From Flavobacteriales bacterium UBA5040 (lineage in GTDB: Bacteria; Bacteroidota; Bacteroidia; Flavobacteriales; Weeksellaceae): a stretch of 64,000 bases of DNA. Shown in pieces: positions 52,903 through 60,878 of the stretch (positions are counted from its first letter, which is position 1; the number at the start of each line of letters is the position of its first letter). Location of the stretch: positions 62,001-126,000 of the forward strand of contig DIBY01000021.1 of the NCBI GenBank assembly GCA_002415135.1. The letters run 5' to 3'. The notes under the pieces are model-generated. The model did not search any database and was not told the DNA's origin. It was given only the letters and a program-made list of their open reading frames with translations. A program made the translations under genes and the position numbers.

Positions 52903-55734
52903 ATGTCAGAAAACAACGATAAACGTCTTTTCCTCATCGATGCGTATGCGATGATTTTCCGTGGATATTATGCATTGATCAGAAGTCCGCGTGTCACCAG
53001 TACTGGAATCGATACGTCCGCTATATTTGGTTTTACCAACTCATTAATTGAATTGATTCGCAGAGAAAGACCAACTCATTTAGCTGTCGTTTTTGATGTC
53101 GGACAAGCCAGTGTAAGAACTGCTGATTTTGCCGATTATAAAGCCAACCGAAGCGAAACTCCAGAAGCGATTAAACTGGCCATTCCTTATATCCACCGAA
53201 TTTTAGAAGCCATGCACGTTCCCATCTTAGGTTTGGAAGGTTATGAAGCTGATGACTTGATCGGAACCCTTTCTGTAAAAGCAGAAAAAGAAGGATATGA
53301 AGTTTTCATGGTTACACCAGATAAAGATTTTGCCCAATTGGTAACGGATAGAGTTAAGATCTATAAACCAGGTTTGAAGGGCGCTGAATTTGAAATTCTA
53401 GGCGTAGAAGAAGTCAAAGCGAAATACGAAATTGAAGATCCAAAACAGGTCATCGATTTTCTTGCTATGATGGGTGACGCTGTAGATAATATTCCCGGTT
53501 TAGAAGGAGTTGGAGAAAAAACAGCTAAAAAATTCCTGAAAGAATACGGTAGCATTGAAAATCTTTTGGCTAATACTGCAGATTTAAAAGGAAAGCTCAA
53601 AGAAAAGGTAGAAAATTCTGCCGAGCGTGGAATCCTTTCTAAAAAATTAGCGACCATTATTTGTGATGCTCCAATTGAGTTTCATCAGGAACAGTATGAT
53701 TTAGACACACCGGATTTTGAAAAAGTAAAAGAAGTTTTTGACGAAATTGAATTCCGACGTTTATATGAAAATTTATATCGTGCGTTTGCGCCAGCAACTG
53801 AAAGTGCAAATTCTAATGTTAAACCGTCGCTCTCAAATCCTCAATCTATAAAAGAGGTAAGTCAATCAATGCAACTGGATTTGTTCGCCAATTTTGAAGA
53901 ATTAGATCAGGCGACCACGACCAAAGAAACTTCTTTTGATAATGATCACTTGTATCAATACATCGATTCTCCGAAAGCGCAATACATGTTGGTTCGAAAT
54001 TTAATGGCTCGGCAAGCTGTTTCTTTCGATACGGAAACAACTACGGAAGATGAAATGAATGCCGAATTGATCGGGATGAGTTTCTCCTACAAAAATGGAT
54101 TAGCCTATTATGTCCCTTTATCAGAAAAGCGAGAAGAGGTTTTAGAAACGCTCGAAATTTTCCGTCCGTTTTTTGAGAAACAAGATGTTTTAAAAATTGG
54201 CCACCACATAAAATTCGATTACAAAGTTTTAAAACAATACGGAATTACTGTTGAAGGATTGCTTTTCGATACGATGATCGCGCATTATTTACTTAATCCA
54301 GACGGTCGGCACGTGATGGAATATCTTTCTGAAATGTACCTGAATTACAAACCGATTTCATTAGAATCTTTGGTTGGTAAGAAAGGAAAAAATCAAGAAA
54401 GTTTACGCTCAGTTGCTTTAAAAGATCAAACAGAATATGCCTGCGAAGATGCGGATCTGGCTTTTAAGCTTTATCAAGTTTTCGCGCCCCAATTAAAAAT
54501 AGAAAACCTGGAGGATCTATTTTTTAAAGTTGAAATGCCTTTGATGAAAGTTCTCGCTAAAATGGAACTGGAAGGAATTTCCCTTGATAAGAAATGGCTG
54601 GCCCAGGAAAGTATCGATTTAGAAAATGATCTGCGTCAATTGGAAAAAACGATTTTCGAAATGTCTGGCGAAGAATTTAATATGAATTCTCCCAAGCAAC
54701 TGGGTGAAGTTTTGTTTGAAAAAATGGAGCTCGATCCAAAAGCCAAGAAAACAAAATCCGGTCAATACGCTACTGGTGAAGATATTTTGCAGAAACTGTC
54801 GTCTAAGCACGAGATCATTCAGCATATTTTAGAGTATAGAACGTACCAAAAATTAAAGTCAACTTATGTCGATGCTTTGCCTTTGCAAATTGACAAAGAT
54901 GACCATCGCGTACACACGAATTTCTCGCAAACCACTGCAGCAACCGGTAGATTGTCAAGTTTAAATCCAAACTTACAGAATATCCCAATTAGAACTTTAC
55001 GCGGTCAACAAATTCGGGGCGCGTTTGTCGCTAATCCAGGAAATAAATTAATTGCCGCGGATTATTCACAAATTGAACTGCGTTTAATTGCGGCCATTTC
55101 CGAGGAAGAAAATATGATCAAAGCCTTTCAAAACGGTGAAGATATTCACGCTTCTACGGCTTCGAAATTATTTAATATTCCTTTAGAAGAAGTCACTAAA
55201 ACTCAAAGATCCCAAGCTAAAACCGTGAACTTCGGAATTTTGTATGGTCAAGGTGCTTTTGCGTTAGCAGAACAAACCGGACTTTCCAGAAAAGAAGCCA
55301 AGGAAATGATCGAGTCATATTTCGAAACCTATCCGAATTTGAAAAAGTACATGGCAAATCAGGTTATTAAAGCGCAGGAAATGGGTTATGTAGAAACTAT
55401 TTTAAACCGTAAAAGACATTTAAAAGATATTAACTCCGCCAACTTTGTAGTGAAAGCACATGCGGAAAGAAACGCTGTAAATGCTCCAATTCAGGGAAGT
55501 GCGGCTGATGTGATTAAACTGGCGATGATTAAAATTGACGAGCAACTCACTGAACAGAATCTAAAAACGAAAATGCTTTTACAGGTTCATGATGAATTGG
55601 TGTTTGAAGCACCCGAAGAAGAATTAGAGACCGTAAAAGCTTTGATCAAAAAAGAAATGGAAGCTGCTTATGAAACCACCGTTCCTTTATTGGTCGAAGT
55701 TGGAGTAGGTAATAATTGGTTGGAGGCGCATTAA
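52903..55734 (+). CDS. polA: DNA polymerase I
   Basis: A 943-residue protein with all three domains. 5' nuclease (about 1-290): LIDAYAMIFRGYYALIRSP and GVGEKTAKKFLKEYG. 3'-5' exonuclease (about 340-540): SFDTETTTEDEM with the metal-binding Asp and Glu, and later Asp in YACEDADLAFKLY, so proofreading looks intact. Polymerase: AADYSQIELRLIAA (motif A), KTVNFGILYGQGAFALAEQ (motif B) and QVHDELVFEAP (motif C). Start at ATG 52903 (MSENNDKRLFLIDAYAMI). Confidence 0.96.
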   Translation: MSENNDKRLFLIDAYAMIFRGYYALIRSPRVTSTGIDTSAIFGFTNSLIELIRRERPTHLAVVFDVGQASVRTADFADYKANRSETPEAIKLAIPYIHRILEAMHVPILGLEGYEADDLIGTLSVKAEKEGYEVFMVTPDKDFAQLVTDRVKIYKPGLKGAEFEILGVEEVKAKYEIEDPKQVIDFLAMMGDAVDNIPGLEGVGEKTAKKFLKEYGSIENLLANTADLKGKLKEKVENSAERGILSKKLATIICDAPIEFHQEQYDLDTPDFEKVKEVFDEIEFRRLYENLYRAFAPATESANSNVKPSLSNPQSIKEVSQSMQLDLFANFEELDQATTTKETSFDNDHLYQYIDSPKAQYMLVRNLMARQAVSFDTETTTEDEMNAELIGMSFSYKNGLAYYVPLSEKREEVLETLEIFRPFFEKQDVLKIGHHIKFDYKVLKQYGITVEGLLFDTMIAHYLLNPDGRHVMEYLSEMYLNYKPISLESLVGKKGKNQESLRSVALKDQTEYACEDADLAFKLYQVFAPQLKIENLEDLFFKVEMPLMKVLAKMELEGISLDKKWLAQESIDLENDLRQLEKTIFEMSGEEFNMNSPKQLGEVLFEKMELDPKAKKTKSGQYATGEDILQKLSSKHEIIQHILEYRTYQKLKSTYVDALPLQIDKDDHRVHTNFSQTTAATGRLSSLNPNLQNIPIRTLRGQQIRGAFVANPGNKLIAADYSQIELRLIAAISEEENMIKAFQNGEDIHASTASKLFNIPLEEVTKTQRSQAKTVNFGILYGQGAFALAEQTGLSRKEAKEMIESYFETYPNLKKYMANQVIKAQEMGYVETILNRKRHLKDINSANFVVKAHAERNAVNAPIQGSAADVIKLAMIKIDEQLTEQNLKTKMLLQVHDELVFEAPEEELETVKALIKKEMEAAYETTVPLLVEVGVGNNWLEAH

Positions 55735-55763
55735 TTTTAAAAAGAAATGGTAGCTAACAAAAA

Positions 55764-55907
55764 CTCAATAAATAAAACAGTCGCTTTTGAAATTTTAACG
55801 ATTAAATAAACTCCAGCGGAGTTTAATCTCTGTAGCTCAATAAATAAAACAGTCGCTTTTGCAATTTTAACGATTAAATAAACTCCAGCGGAGTTTAATC
55901 TCTGTAG
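55764..55907 (-). repeat. Two tandem 72-bp units, each with a tagged palindrome
   Basis: Units 55764-55835 and 55836-55907 differ at one base (GAAATT versus GCAATT). Each holds AAACTCC-AGC-GGAGTTT (55808-55824 and 55880-55896) followed by AATCTCTGTAG. On the minus strand this reads CTACAGAGATT then the stem. The same 10-bp tag CTACAGAGAT recurs on the plus strand right of the transposase. Confidence 0.9.
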
Positions 55908-55929
55908 GAAAATATAGAATCGTAATGTG

Positions 55930-55952
55930 GCGTTCCCGTAGGAACGCTATCT
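55930..55952 (-). repeat. Tagged REP hairpin, left inner
   Basis: GCGTTCC-CGTA-GGAACGC then TATCT. On the minus strand it reads AGATA followed by the stem GCGTTCC. Same stem as the element at 56481-56502, opposite orientation, other side of the transposase gene. Confidence 0.8.
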
Positions 55953-56009
55953 AAAAAAGATTGTTGTATATCTTATTTATTAAATTCATATCGAAAAATT
56001 TATTTGAAA

Positions 56010-56474
56010 ATGGCAAATACTTATACACAAATTTACATTCAACTGATTTTTGCCGTCAAACGTCGGGAGAATAAAATTTCCGAAGAAATTAGAGAGGAGA
56101 TAGAGAAATATATTTGTGGAATTTTCAATCATAAAAAACAAAGTGTTTTAGCCATTTATGCAAATCCAGACCATATTCATATTTTCTTTTGTTATAAAAA
56201 TATTCAAATTTCAATTCCAGATTTAGTAAAAGTGGTTAAGGTTGAATCCACTAATTTTATTAATGAAAAAAAATATTTAGAAAGTCATTTTTCCTGGCAG
56301 GAAGGATATAGTTCTTTTTCTTATTCAAAAAGTCAGAAAGAAAATGTGATCAAATATGTTTTAAATCAAAAAGAACATCATCAAAAGCAAAGTTTTAAAA
56401 ATGAATATATCGATTTTTTGAAAAAGTATGAAATTGAGTTTAAAAATGAGTATTTATTTGAGTTTTTTGAATAA
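56010..56474 (+). CDS. IS200/IS605-type (Y1, HUH) single-strand transposase
   Basis: A 154-residue protein, the usual TnpA length. The HUH motif is NPDHIHIFF (His 55, His 57). The catalytic Tyr is probably Tyr 116 in the late helix ENVIKYVLNQKEHH. The N-terminus is YTQIYIQLIFAVKRRENKIS. No internal stop, so it may be active. ATG 56010 is preferred to TTG 56004. It has no tnpB partner. With REP palindromes on both sides it could be a REP-associated transposase (RAYT) rather than a self-mobile IS200. Confidence 0.85.
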   Translation: MANTYTQIYIQLIFAVKRRENKISEEIREEIEKYICGIFNHKKQSVLAIYANPDHIHIFFCYKNIQISIPDLVKVVKVESTNFINEKKYLESHFSWQEGYSSFSYSKSQKENVIKYVLNQKEHHQKQSFKNEYIDFLKKYEIEFKNEYLFEFFE

Positions 56475-56480
56475 CCTAAA

Positions 56481-56502
56481 AGATAGCGTTCCTCCGGAAC
56501 GC
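56481..56502 (+). repeat. Tagged REP hairpin, right inner
   Basis: AGATA followed by GCGTTCC-TCC-GGAACGC, 7 bp after the transposase stop. Mirror partner of 55930-55952. A short T-run follows, so it may also end transcription. Confidence 0.8.
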
Positions 56503-56525
56503 ACCTTTTTACTGTTAATTATTAA

Positions 56526-56553
56526 CTACAGAGATAAGATTCCTCTGGAATCT
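56526..56553 (+). repeat. Tagged REP hairpin, right outer
   Basis: CTACAGAGATA followed by AGATTCC-TCT-GGAATCT. It shares the 10-bp tag with the left 72-bp units while the stem bases differ on both arms (compensated). It ends 18 bp before the glycosyltransferase start. Confidence 0.8.
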
Positions 56554-56570
56554 CTTGCAACAATTATTTT

Positions 56571-57452
56571 ATGAAATTCCTGATCATTATTCCCACGCAC
56601 AACGAAGAGAAGAATATTCTTTTCACTTTGAAATCTTTGCAACAACAAACGTTTCAAGATTTTTTCTGTGTCGTTGTTAATGATGGGTCCACGGATAAAA
56701 CACAACAGATCGTTGAAGAATTTAGTAAAGAAAATTTAAAATTTAAAATTCATAATTTGGATTTATCAAAGCATGAACCCGGCGCAAAAGTCGTTCGGAC
56801 TTTTAATAACGGTTTAGAATCTGTCGATTTAAATAGTTTTGATATCATCTGTAAATTCGATGCAGATATTATTTTTCCAAAAGATTATTTAAAAAAGATC
56901 AATCAGGTTTACGAAAGTAATGCAAAAGCCGGAATGGTTTCTGGAATCGTTAAAATAAAGAAATTCATTTTTGAAAAAGCACTAGCTTTTGATTTTAAAG
57001 ATGAAAAACACCAATGGAAATTTGAAGATATATCATCTAAAAACCATATTCGTGGACCTATAAAATCGTATCGAAAAGCATGCTTTCAAGATATGAATGG
57101 TTTACGTCCGGTTTTAGGCTGGGATAATATCGATGTGATGTTGGCAAAAAAAAATGGTTGGGAAACCGTTACTATTAAAGATCTGTGGGTAAAACATTTG
57201 CGTCCGACTGCTTATCAGTATCAAAATCAAAAAGCCGAAAAACTCGGTGAATATTTTTATAATATAGGTTTGAGTTTACCATTAACAATCATTTCTTCCG
57301 GAAAATCATCTTTTAAAAACAAATCGTTTTCCGAATTTCTCGCAACCATGAGATCTTTTTTGAAACAAAAAGCAGAACGATCATTATCAAAGGAAGAAAT
57401 AAAATATATCCGTAATTTACGCTGGTCAGAAATGCGCAAAAATTGGTTGTAG
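56571..57452 (+). CDS. Family 2 glycosyltransferase
   Basis: A 293-residue GT-A enzyme. FLIIIPTHNEEKNILFTLKSL and VVVNDGSTDKTQQIVEEF give the nucleotide-sugar fold, and CKFDADIIFPKDYL gives the DxD-type metal site. A later aromatic or acidic region includes LRPVLGWDNIDVMLAKKNGW. It likely adds a sugar to a surface glycan, in line with the flippase and second transferase 3-5 kb downstream. Its last codons and TAG stop lie inside a REP palindrome tag (57448-57472), so the C-terminus may have been cut or altered by that element. Confidence 0.88.
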   Translation: MKFLIIIPTHNEEKNILFTLKSLQQQTFQDFFCVVVNDGSTDKTQQIVEEFSKENLKFKIHNLDLSKHEPGAKVVRTFNNGLESVDLNSFDIICKFDADIIFPKDYLKKINQVYESNAKAGMVSGIVKIKKFIFEKALAFDFKDEKHQWKFEDISSKNHIRGPIKSYRKACFQDMNGLRPVLGWDNIDVMLAKKNGWETVTIKDLWVKHLRPTAYQYQNQKAEKLGEYFYNIGLSLPLTIISSGKSSFKNKSFSEFLATMRSFLKQKAERSLSKEEIKYIRNLRWSEMRKNWL

Positions 57453-57472
57453 GGACAGGTCGCGACCTGTCC
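57448..57472 (-). repeat. REP palindrome (family 2) overlapping the glycosyltransferase stop
   Basis: TGTAGGGACAGGTC-GC-GACCTGTCC. On the minus strand the hairpin GGACAGGTC-GC-GACCTGTCC is followed by the tag CTACA. This palindrome with a CCCTAC tag is, to my knowledge, widespread in Bacteroidetes. The TAG of the tag is the stop codon of the upstream gene. Confidence 0.85.
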
Positions 57473-57527
57473 AAAATCCCAAGGATTTTTACGATGTGCT
57501 AAAAAAAGATTTTCAAAATGTAAAAAT

Positions 57528-58057
57528 ATGGAAGGTCGTAAAAGAAATAGAATGTACGGTTTTGATTATTCAAGTGACGCGATTTATTTCATAACCATTT
57601 GCACTAAAGATAAAATTCATCATTTTGGAAGAATTCAAATGGAAAAATGAATTTAAATGAAGAAGGTAAAATTGCAGAGCAACAAATCTTATGGTTGAAG
57701 AAGCAATATTCTTATTTTGAATTGCATAATTTTGTGGTAATGCCGAATCATGTTCATCTTTTGTTTGGAATTAATGGGAATTCTAGGGATTATAATTCTG
57801 TTGAAATTCATGTGGTAGTTCGGTCAAGTCACGACTTGTCTCTACGAAATCAACCGAAAATAAAATCGGTCTCCTCATTAATGGGTGCTTTTAAAACAAC
57901 AGTTTCGAAAAGAATTCATGAATTGGGAAACTTAAATTTCGTTTGGCAGCGATCCTTTCATGATCATATTGTGAGAACTCAAGAACGATATCAACAAATC
58001 GATAATTACATCACTAATAATCCTGAAAATTGGAATAAAGACAAGTTTTATGAATAA
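57528..58057 (+). pseudogene. REP-associated tyrosine transposase (RAYT), frameshifted
   Basis: Part 1 begins at ATG 57528 (MEGRKRNRMYGFDYSSDAIY, then FITICTKDKIHHFG), the standard start of these proteins, and stops at TGA about 57650. Part 2 continues in another frame from about 57640 (NGKMNLNEEGKIAEQQILWL) through the HUH motif VVMPNHVHLLFGI, with the catalytic-Tyr region YQQIDNYITNNPENW. A single missing base near 57636-57640 (CAAATGG where CAAAATGG is expected) explains the break. A REP palindrome (57824-57847) is inserted in frame. The remnant stop overlaps the amidohydrolase frame by 8 bp. Confidence 0.85.
57824..57847 (+). repeat. REP palindrome (family 2) inside the RAYT remnant
   Basis: CAAGTC-AC-GACTTG followed by TCTCTACGA. 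Same structure and nearly the same tag as the element at 58087. It is translated in frame within the remnant (SSHDLSLRN), where RAYT relatives normally have no such stretch. Confidence 0.75.
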
Positions 58058-59789
58058 TATAATTACAAAAAATCTACGATTTTTGAACAAATCACGACTT
58101 GTCCCTACGATGATCATGATATTGATGTCTGGTTTGTTTTACGCACAAAAAAACGCCGATCTCATCATTACCAATGCGAAAATCTACACAGTCAATCAAA
58201 ATTTTGATACGGCTGAATCGATGGCGATTTCAAAAGGAAAAATTGTCGCGGTGGGAAAATCTGCGGACATTCTCAAAAATTACAAATCTTCAAAAGTCCA
58301 GGATTTACAAGGAAAAACTGTTTTTCCTGGATTGATTGATGCGCATTGTCATTTCACAGGTTTTGCGACCGACAAATGGAAATGCGAATTGTGGGGAACA
58401 AAATCCTGGGATGAAATTATTGCAAGGATTTCGGAATACGCAAAGACGGCACCCAAACAATGGCTATACGGCAGAAGCTGGGATCAAAACGATTGGGCAG
58501 TTAAGGAATTTCCGAACAAAGAAAAATTGGATCAGCTCTTTCCGAACCGGCCGGTTTATTTAAAAAGGATTGATGGTCACGCCGCAGTTGCGAATCAGAA
58601 AGCTTTGGATATCGCCGGGGTAACTAAAGATTCAAAAATATTGGGAGGGGAAATTGAAGTTAAGAACGGAAAATTAACTGGGATTTTAGTTGATAATGCC
58701 ATGTTATTGGTTGAAAAACATATTCCGGAAATTGAGGATAGTGAGGCAATTCAGTATTTTTCAGATTTGCAGAAAGAGTGTTTTTCTTATGGTTTAACTT
58801 CACTTCACGATTGTGGGATTACCGAAAAAACTTTAGACCGTTTAGAAAAGGCACAAACGAAAGGTCAATTGCAAATGAAGATTTTCGCTTTATTGGAAGA
58901 TAATCCTGATTATTATGACCGTTGGATCAAGAAGGGAAGATATACCAATAAAAATATTACCGTAGGTGGATTCAAGGTTTATTCAGATGGTGCTTTGGGT
59001 TCCAGAGGAGCTTGCCTTATCCACGATTATTCGGATAAAAAAGGCTGGAAAGGATTTCTTTTAAGTGAAAGAAAACATTTTGAAAGTTTAGCAAAAAAAT
59101 TAAAAAACAGTGATCTTCAAATGTGTACGCACGCAATCGGAGATTCAGCAAACCGAACAATTCTGCAAATTTATGGTTATGTTTTAGGCGTGAAGAATGA
59201 TCGAAGATGGAGAATTGAACACGCGCAAATCGTTGATAAAAACGATTTTGATCTGTTCGGCAAATATTCAATTATTCCATCTGTGCAACCGACTCATGCG
59301 ACTTCCGATATGTATTGGGCAGAAGATCGCTTAGGAAAAGAACGTCTGAAATATTCTTATGCGTACGAAGATTTATTAAAACAAAATGGTTGGCTTCCTT
59401 TGGGAACAGATTTTCCAGTGGAAGAAATTAGCCCATTAAAAACTTTTTATTCTGCGGTAGCAAGAAAAGATTCTAAGCATTATCCGGAAAACGGATTTCA
59501 AAAAGGAAATGCTTTGACCAGAGAACAGGCGATGCGTGGAATGACGATTTGGGCGGCAAAAGCTGCGTTTCAGGAAAATGAGATCGGGAGTTTAGAACCG
59601 GGAAAATCGGCGGATTTCATTATTGTTGATCAGGATCTAATGACTATTCCAGAAGTGAAAATTTTAGACACGAAAGTTTTAAAAACTTATAGCAACGGAA
59701 AAAAAGTGTTCTATAACAAGGAGTATTATGATGATTTAGCTAAGAAATTATCAGGTAGAACAACTTACGGAATATCGTCTTCTAATTAA
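58050..59789 (+). CDS. Secreted amidohydrolase (YtcJ/metal-dependent type)
   Basis: A 579-residue protein. Metal site: FPGLIDAHCHFTGFA (HxH). Carboxylated-Lys or His region: GGFKVYSDGALGSRGA. Further His: MCTHAIGDSANR, IEHAQIVDK. C-terminal Asp: LGTDFPVEEISPL, then EIGSLEPGKSADFIIVDQD. Relatives include N-substituted formamide deformylase-like enzymes; the substrate is unknown. A short signal peptide MIMILMSGLFYAQ begins at ATG 58110, directly abutting a REP palindrome; ATG 58050 reads through the palindrome. The start is therefore unsure. Confidence 0.85.
   Translation: MNNIITKNLRFLNKSRLVPTMIMILMSGLFYAQKNADLIITNAKIYTVNQNFDTAESMAISKGKIVAVGKSADILKNYKSSKVQDLQGKTVFPGLIDAHCHFTGFATDKWKCELWGTKSWDEIIARISEYAKTAPKQWLYGRSWDQNDWAVKEFPNKEKLDQLFPNRPVYLKRIDGHAAVANQKALDIAGVTKDSKILGGEIEVKNGKLTGILVDNAMLLVEKHIPEIEDSEAIQYFSDLQKECFSYGLTSLHDCGITEKTLDRLEKAQTKGQLQMKIFALLEDNPDYYDRWIKKGRYTNKNITVGGFKVYSDGALGSRGACLIHDYSDKKGWKGFLLSERKHFESLAKKLKNSDLQMCTHAIGDSANRTILQIYGYVLGVKNDRRWRIEHAQIVDKNDFDLFGKYSIIPSVQPTHATSDMYWAEDRLGKERLKYSYAYEDLLKQNGWLPLGTDFPVEEISPLKTFYSAVARKDSKHYPENGFQKGNALTREQAMRGMTIWAAKAAFQENEIGSLEPGKSADFIIVDQDLMTIPEVKILDTKVLKTYSNGKKVFYNKEYYDDLAKKLSGRTTYGISSSN
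58087..58110 (+). repeat. REP palindrome (family 2) at the amidohydrolase 5' end
   Basis: ACAAATC-AC-GACTTGT followed by CCCTACGA, one mismatch in the stem. It lies between the two candidate starts, and its last base is the A of ATG 58110. It is the outer right partner, in opposite orientation, of the element at 57448-57472. Confidence 0.8.
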
Positions 59790-59819
59790 TTCCCGAATTC
59801 TTTACCCTTAAACTTAATC

Positions 59820-60878
59820 TTGAAAAAAATCGCTTACATAGAGCTCGATACTCATGCAGAAATTGCAGGAAATTTTATGGAATTAATAGCTGATTCTAAA
59901 GATTTTGAAGTGGATTATTATTTCTCAGAAAGGATTACTAAAAGAATTGGGAAGCATCATTCCAATATTCATTTAAGTGAAAATACTGAACTTTTGAACC
60001 AGTTGAATCAGAAAAAATATGATCTGGTCATTATTGGAACGGTGCATCGGTATTTTAATTTATTTAATGAGATCACCAAGAAATTTAATACTTCGGTAAT
60101 TGTTCATAATCTAAATTTTACCAAAATATCAAGGTTTCAACTTTTAAAAAATATATTTAAAAAAGATTTTAAATACCGGTTGAAATTATATTTAAAGGAG
60201 GACTTACTTTCTGCTCCGAAAGTTTTTCAAAAAGCAAAGAATCTTTTAGTTTTAGATCAAAGTTTAGCGAAAGACAGTTTGAAATATTTACCTGTTTTCT
60301 ATAATCAATTTCAAGTCAGTAATAATTCGAAAATTTTTACGATCGTTATTCCTGGTGCAATTTCGCAGCAGAGGCGGGATTATAAAAAAGTGCTGCAGGA
60401 GCTAACAAAGCTCAATCTTGATCAAAGCCAATCTGAAAGATTAATTCAAGTGATTTTTCTGGGGAAAGCTCAAGGGAAAGAACTTCGATGGTTGAAAGAT
60501 TTTGATAACGAAAAAGCTGAAAATGTTTCGATTCAATATTTTACTGAAAAAGTTTCACAACCTCTATTCAATGAGTGGATGAATAAAGCCGACGTTTTAT
60601 GGTGTCCAATTCAAAGTGAAACCCAATTCTTTAGTAATAAAGAGATCTATGGAAAAACCAAAATGAGTGGAAATATCGGCGATGCGATTAAGTATGGAAA
60701 AATGGCTTTCTTTCCCGAGAATTATCGATCTGATTTTGAATTTATCATCAATGAAAAAGTAAATTCGGGTAGTATAATTTTTGACTTTAAACCTGAAAAT
60801 TCTTATGATTTTCAAAAAGAATTAAGCAAAAATAAAATTTTGGCTGATCTTGAAAAGGTTTTGGAATCTCTTGTTTAA
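59820..60878 (+). CDS. Glycosyltransferase-like (GT-B) protein
   Basis: A 352-residue protein. It has two Rossmann-like halves: KKIAYIELDTHAEIAGNFMELI and KYDLVIIGTVHRYFNLF; then IFTIVIPGAISQQRRDYKKVL, LIQVIFLGKAQGKEL and NKADVLWCPIQSE. The second half follows the retaining GT-B pattern, though no EX7E motif is obvious. The start is TTG 59820 (no ATG available before the first strand). Likely polysaccharide synthesis together with the convergent flippase, whose stop overlaps by 4 bp. Confidence 0.65.
   Translation: MKKIAYIELDTHAEIAGNFMELIADSKDFEVDYYFSERITKRIGKHHSNIHLSENTELLNQLNQKKYDLVIIGTVHRYFNLFNEITKKFNTSVIVHNLNFTKISRFQLLKNIFKKDFKYRLKLYLKEDLLSAPKVFQKAKNLLVLDQSLAKDSLKYLPVFYNQFQVSNNSKIFTIVIPGAISQQRRDYKKVLQELTKLNLDQSQSERLIQVIFLGKAQGKELRWLKDFDNEKAENVSIQYFTEKVSQPLFNEWMNKADVLWCPIQSETQFFSNKEIYGKTKMSGNIGDAIKYGKMAFFPENYRSDFEFIINEKVNSGSIIFDFKPENSYDFQKELSKNKILADLEKVLESLV

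Larger units (their letters stand above)
55764..56553 (+). mobile_element. HUH transposase locus bracketed by inverted REP palindromes
   Basis: The unit consists of two 72-bp direct repeats carrying a hairpin, one further hairpin, the transposase gene, and two hairpins in the opposite orientation. All hairpins carry AGAT next to the stem, read on the strand on which AGAT precedes the stem. On the left this is the minus strand and on the right the plus strand, so the arrangement is mirror symmetric around the gene. The limits are those of the outermost recognisable palindromes. Confidence 0.65.
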
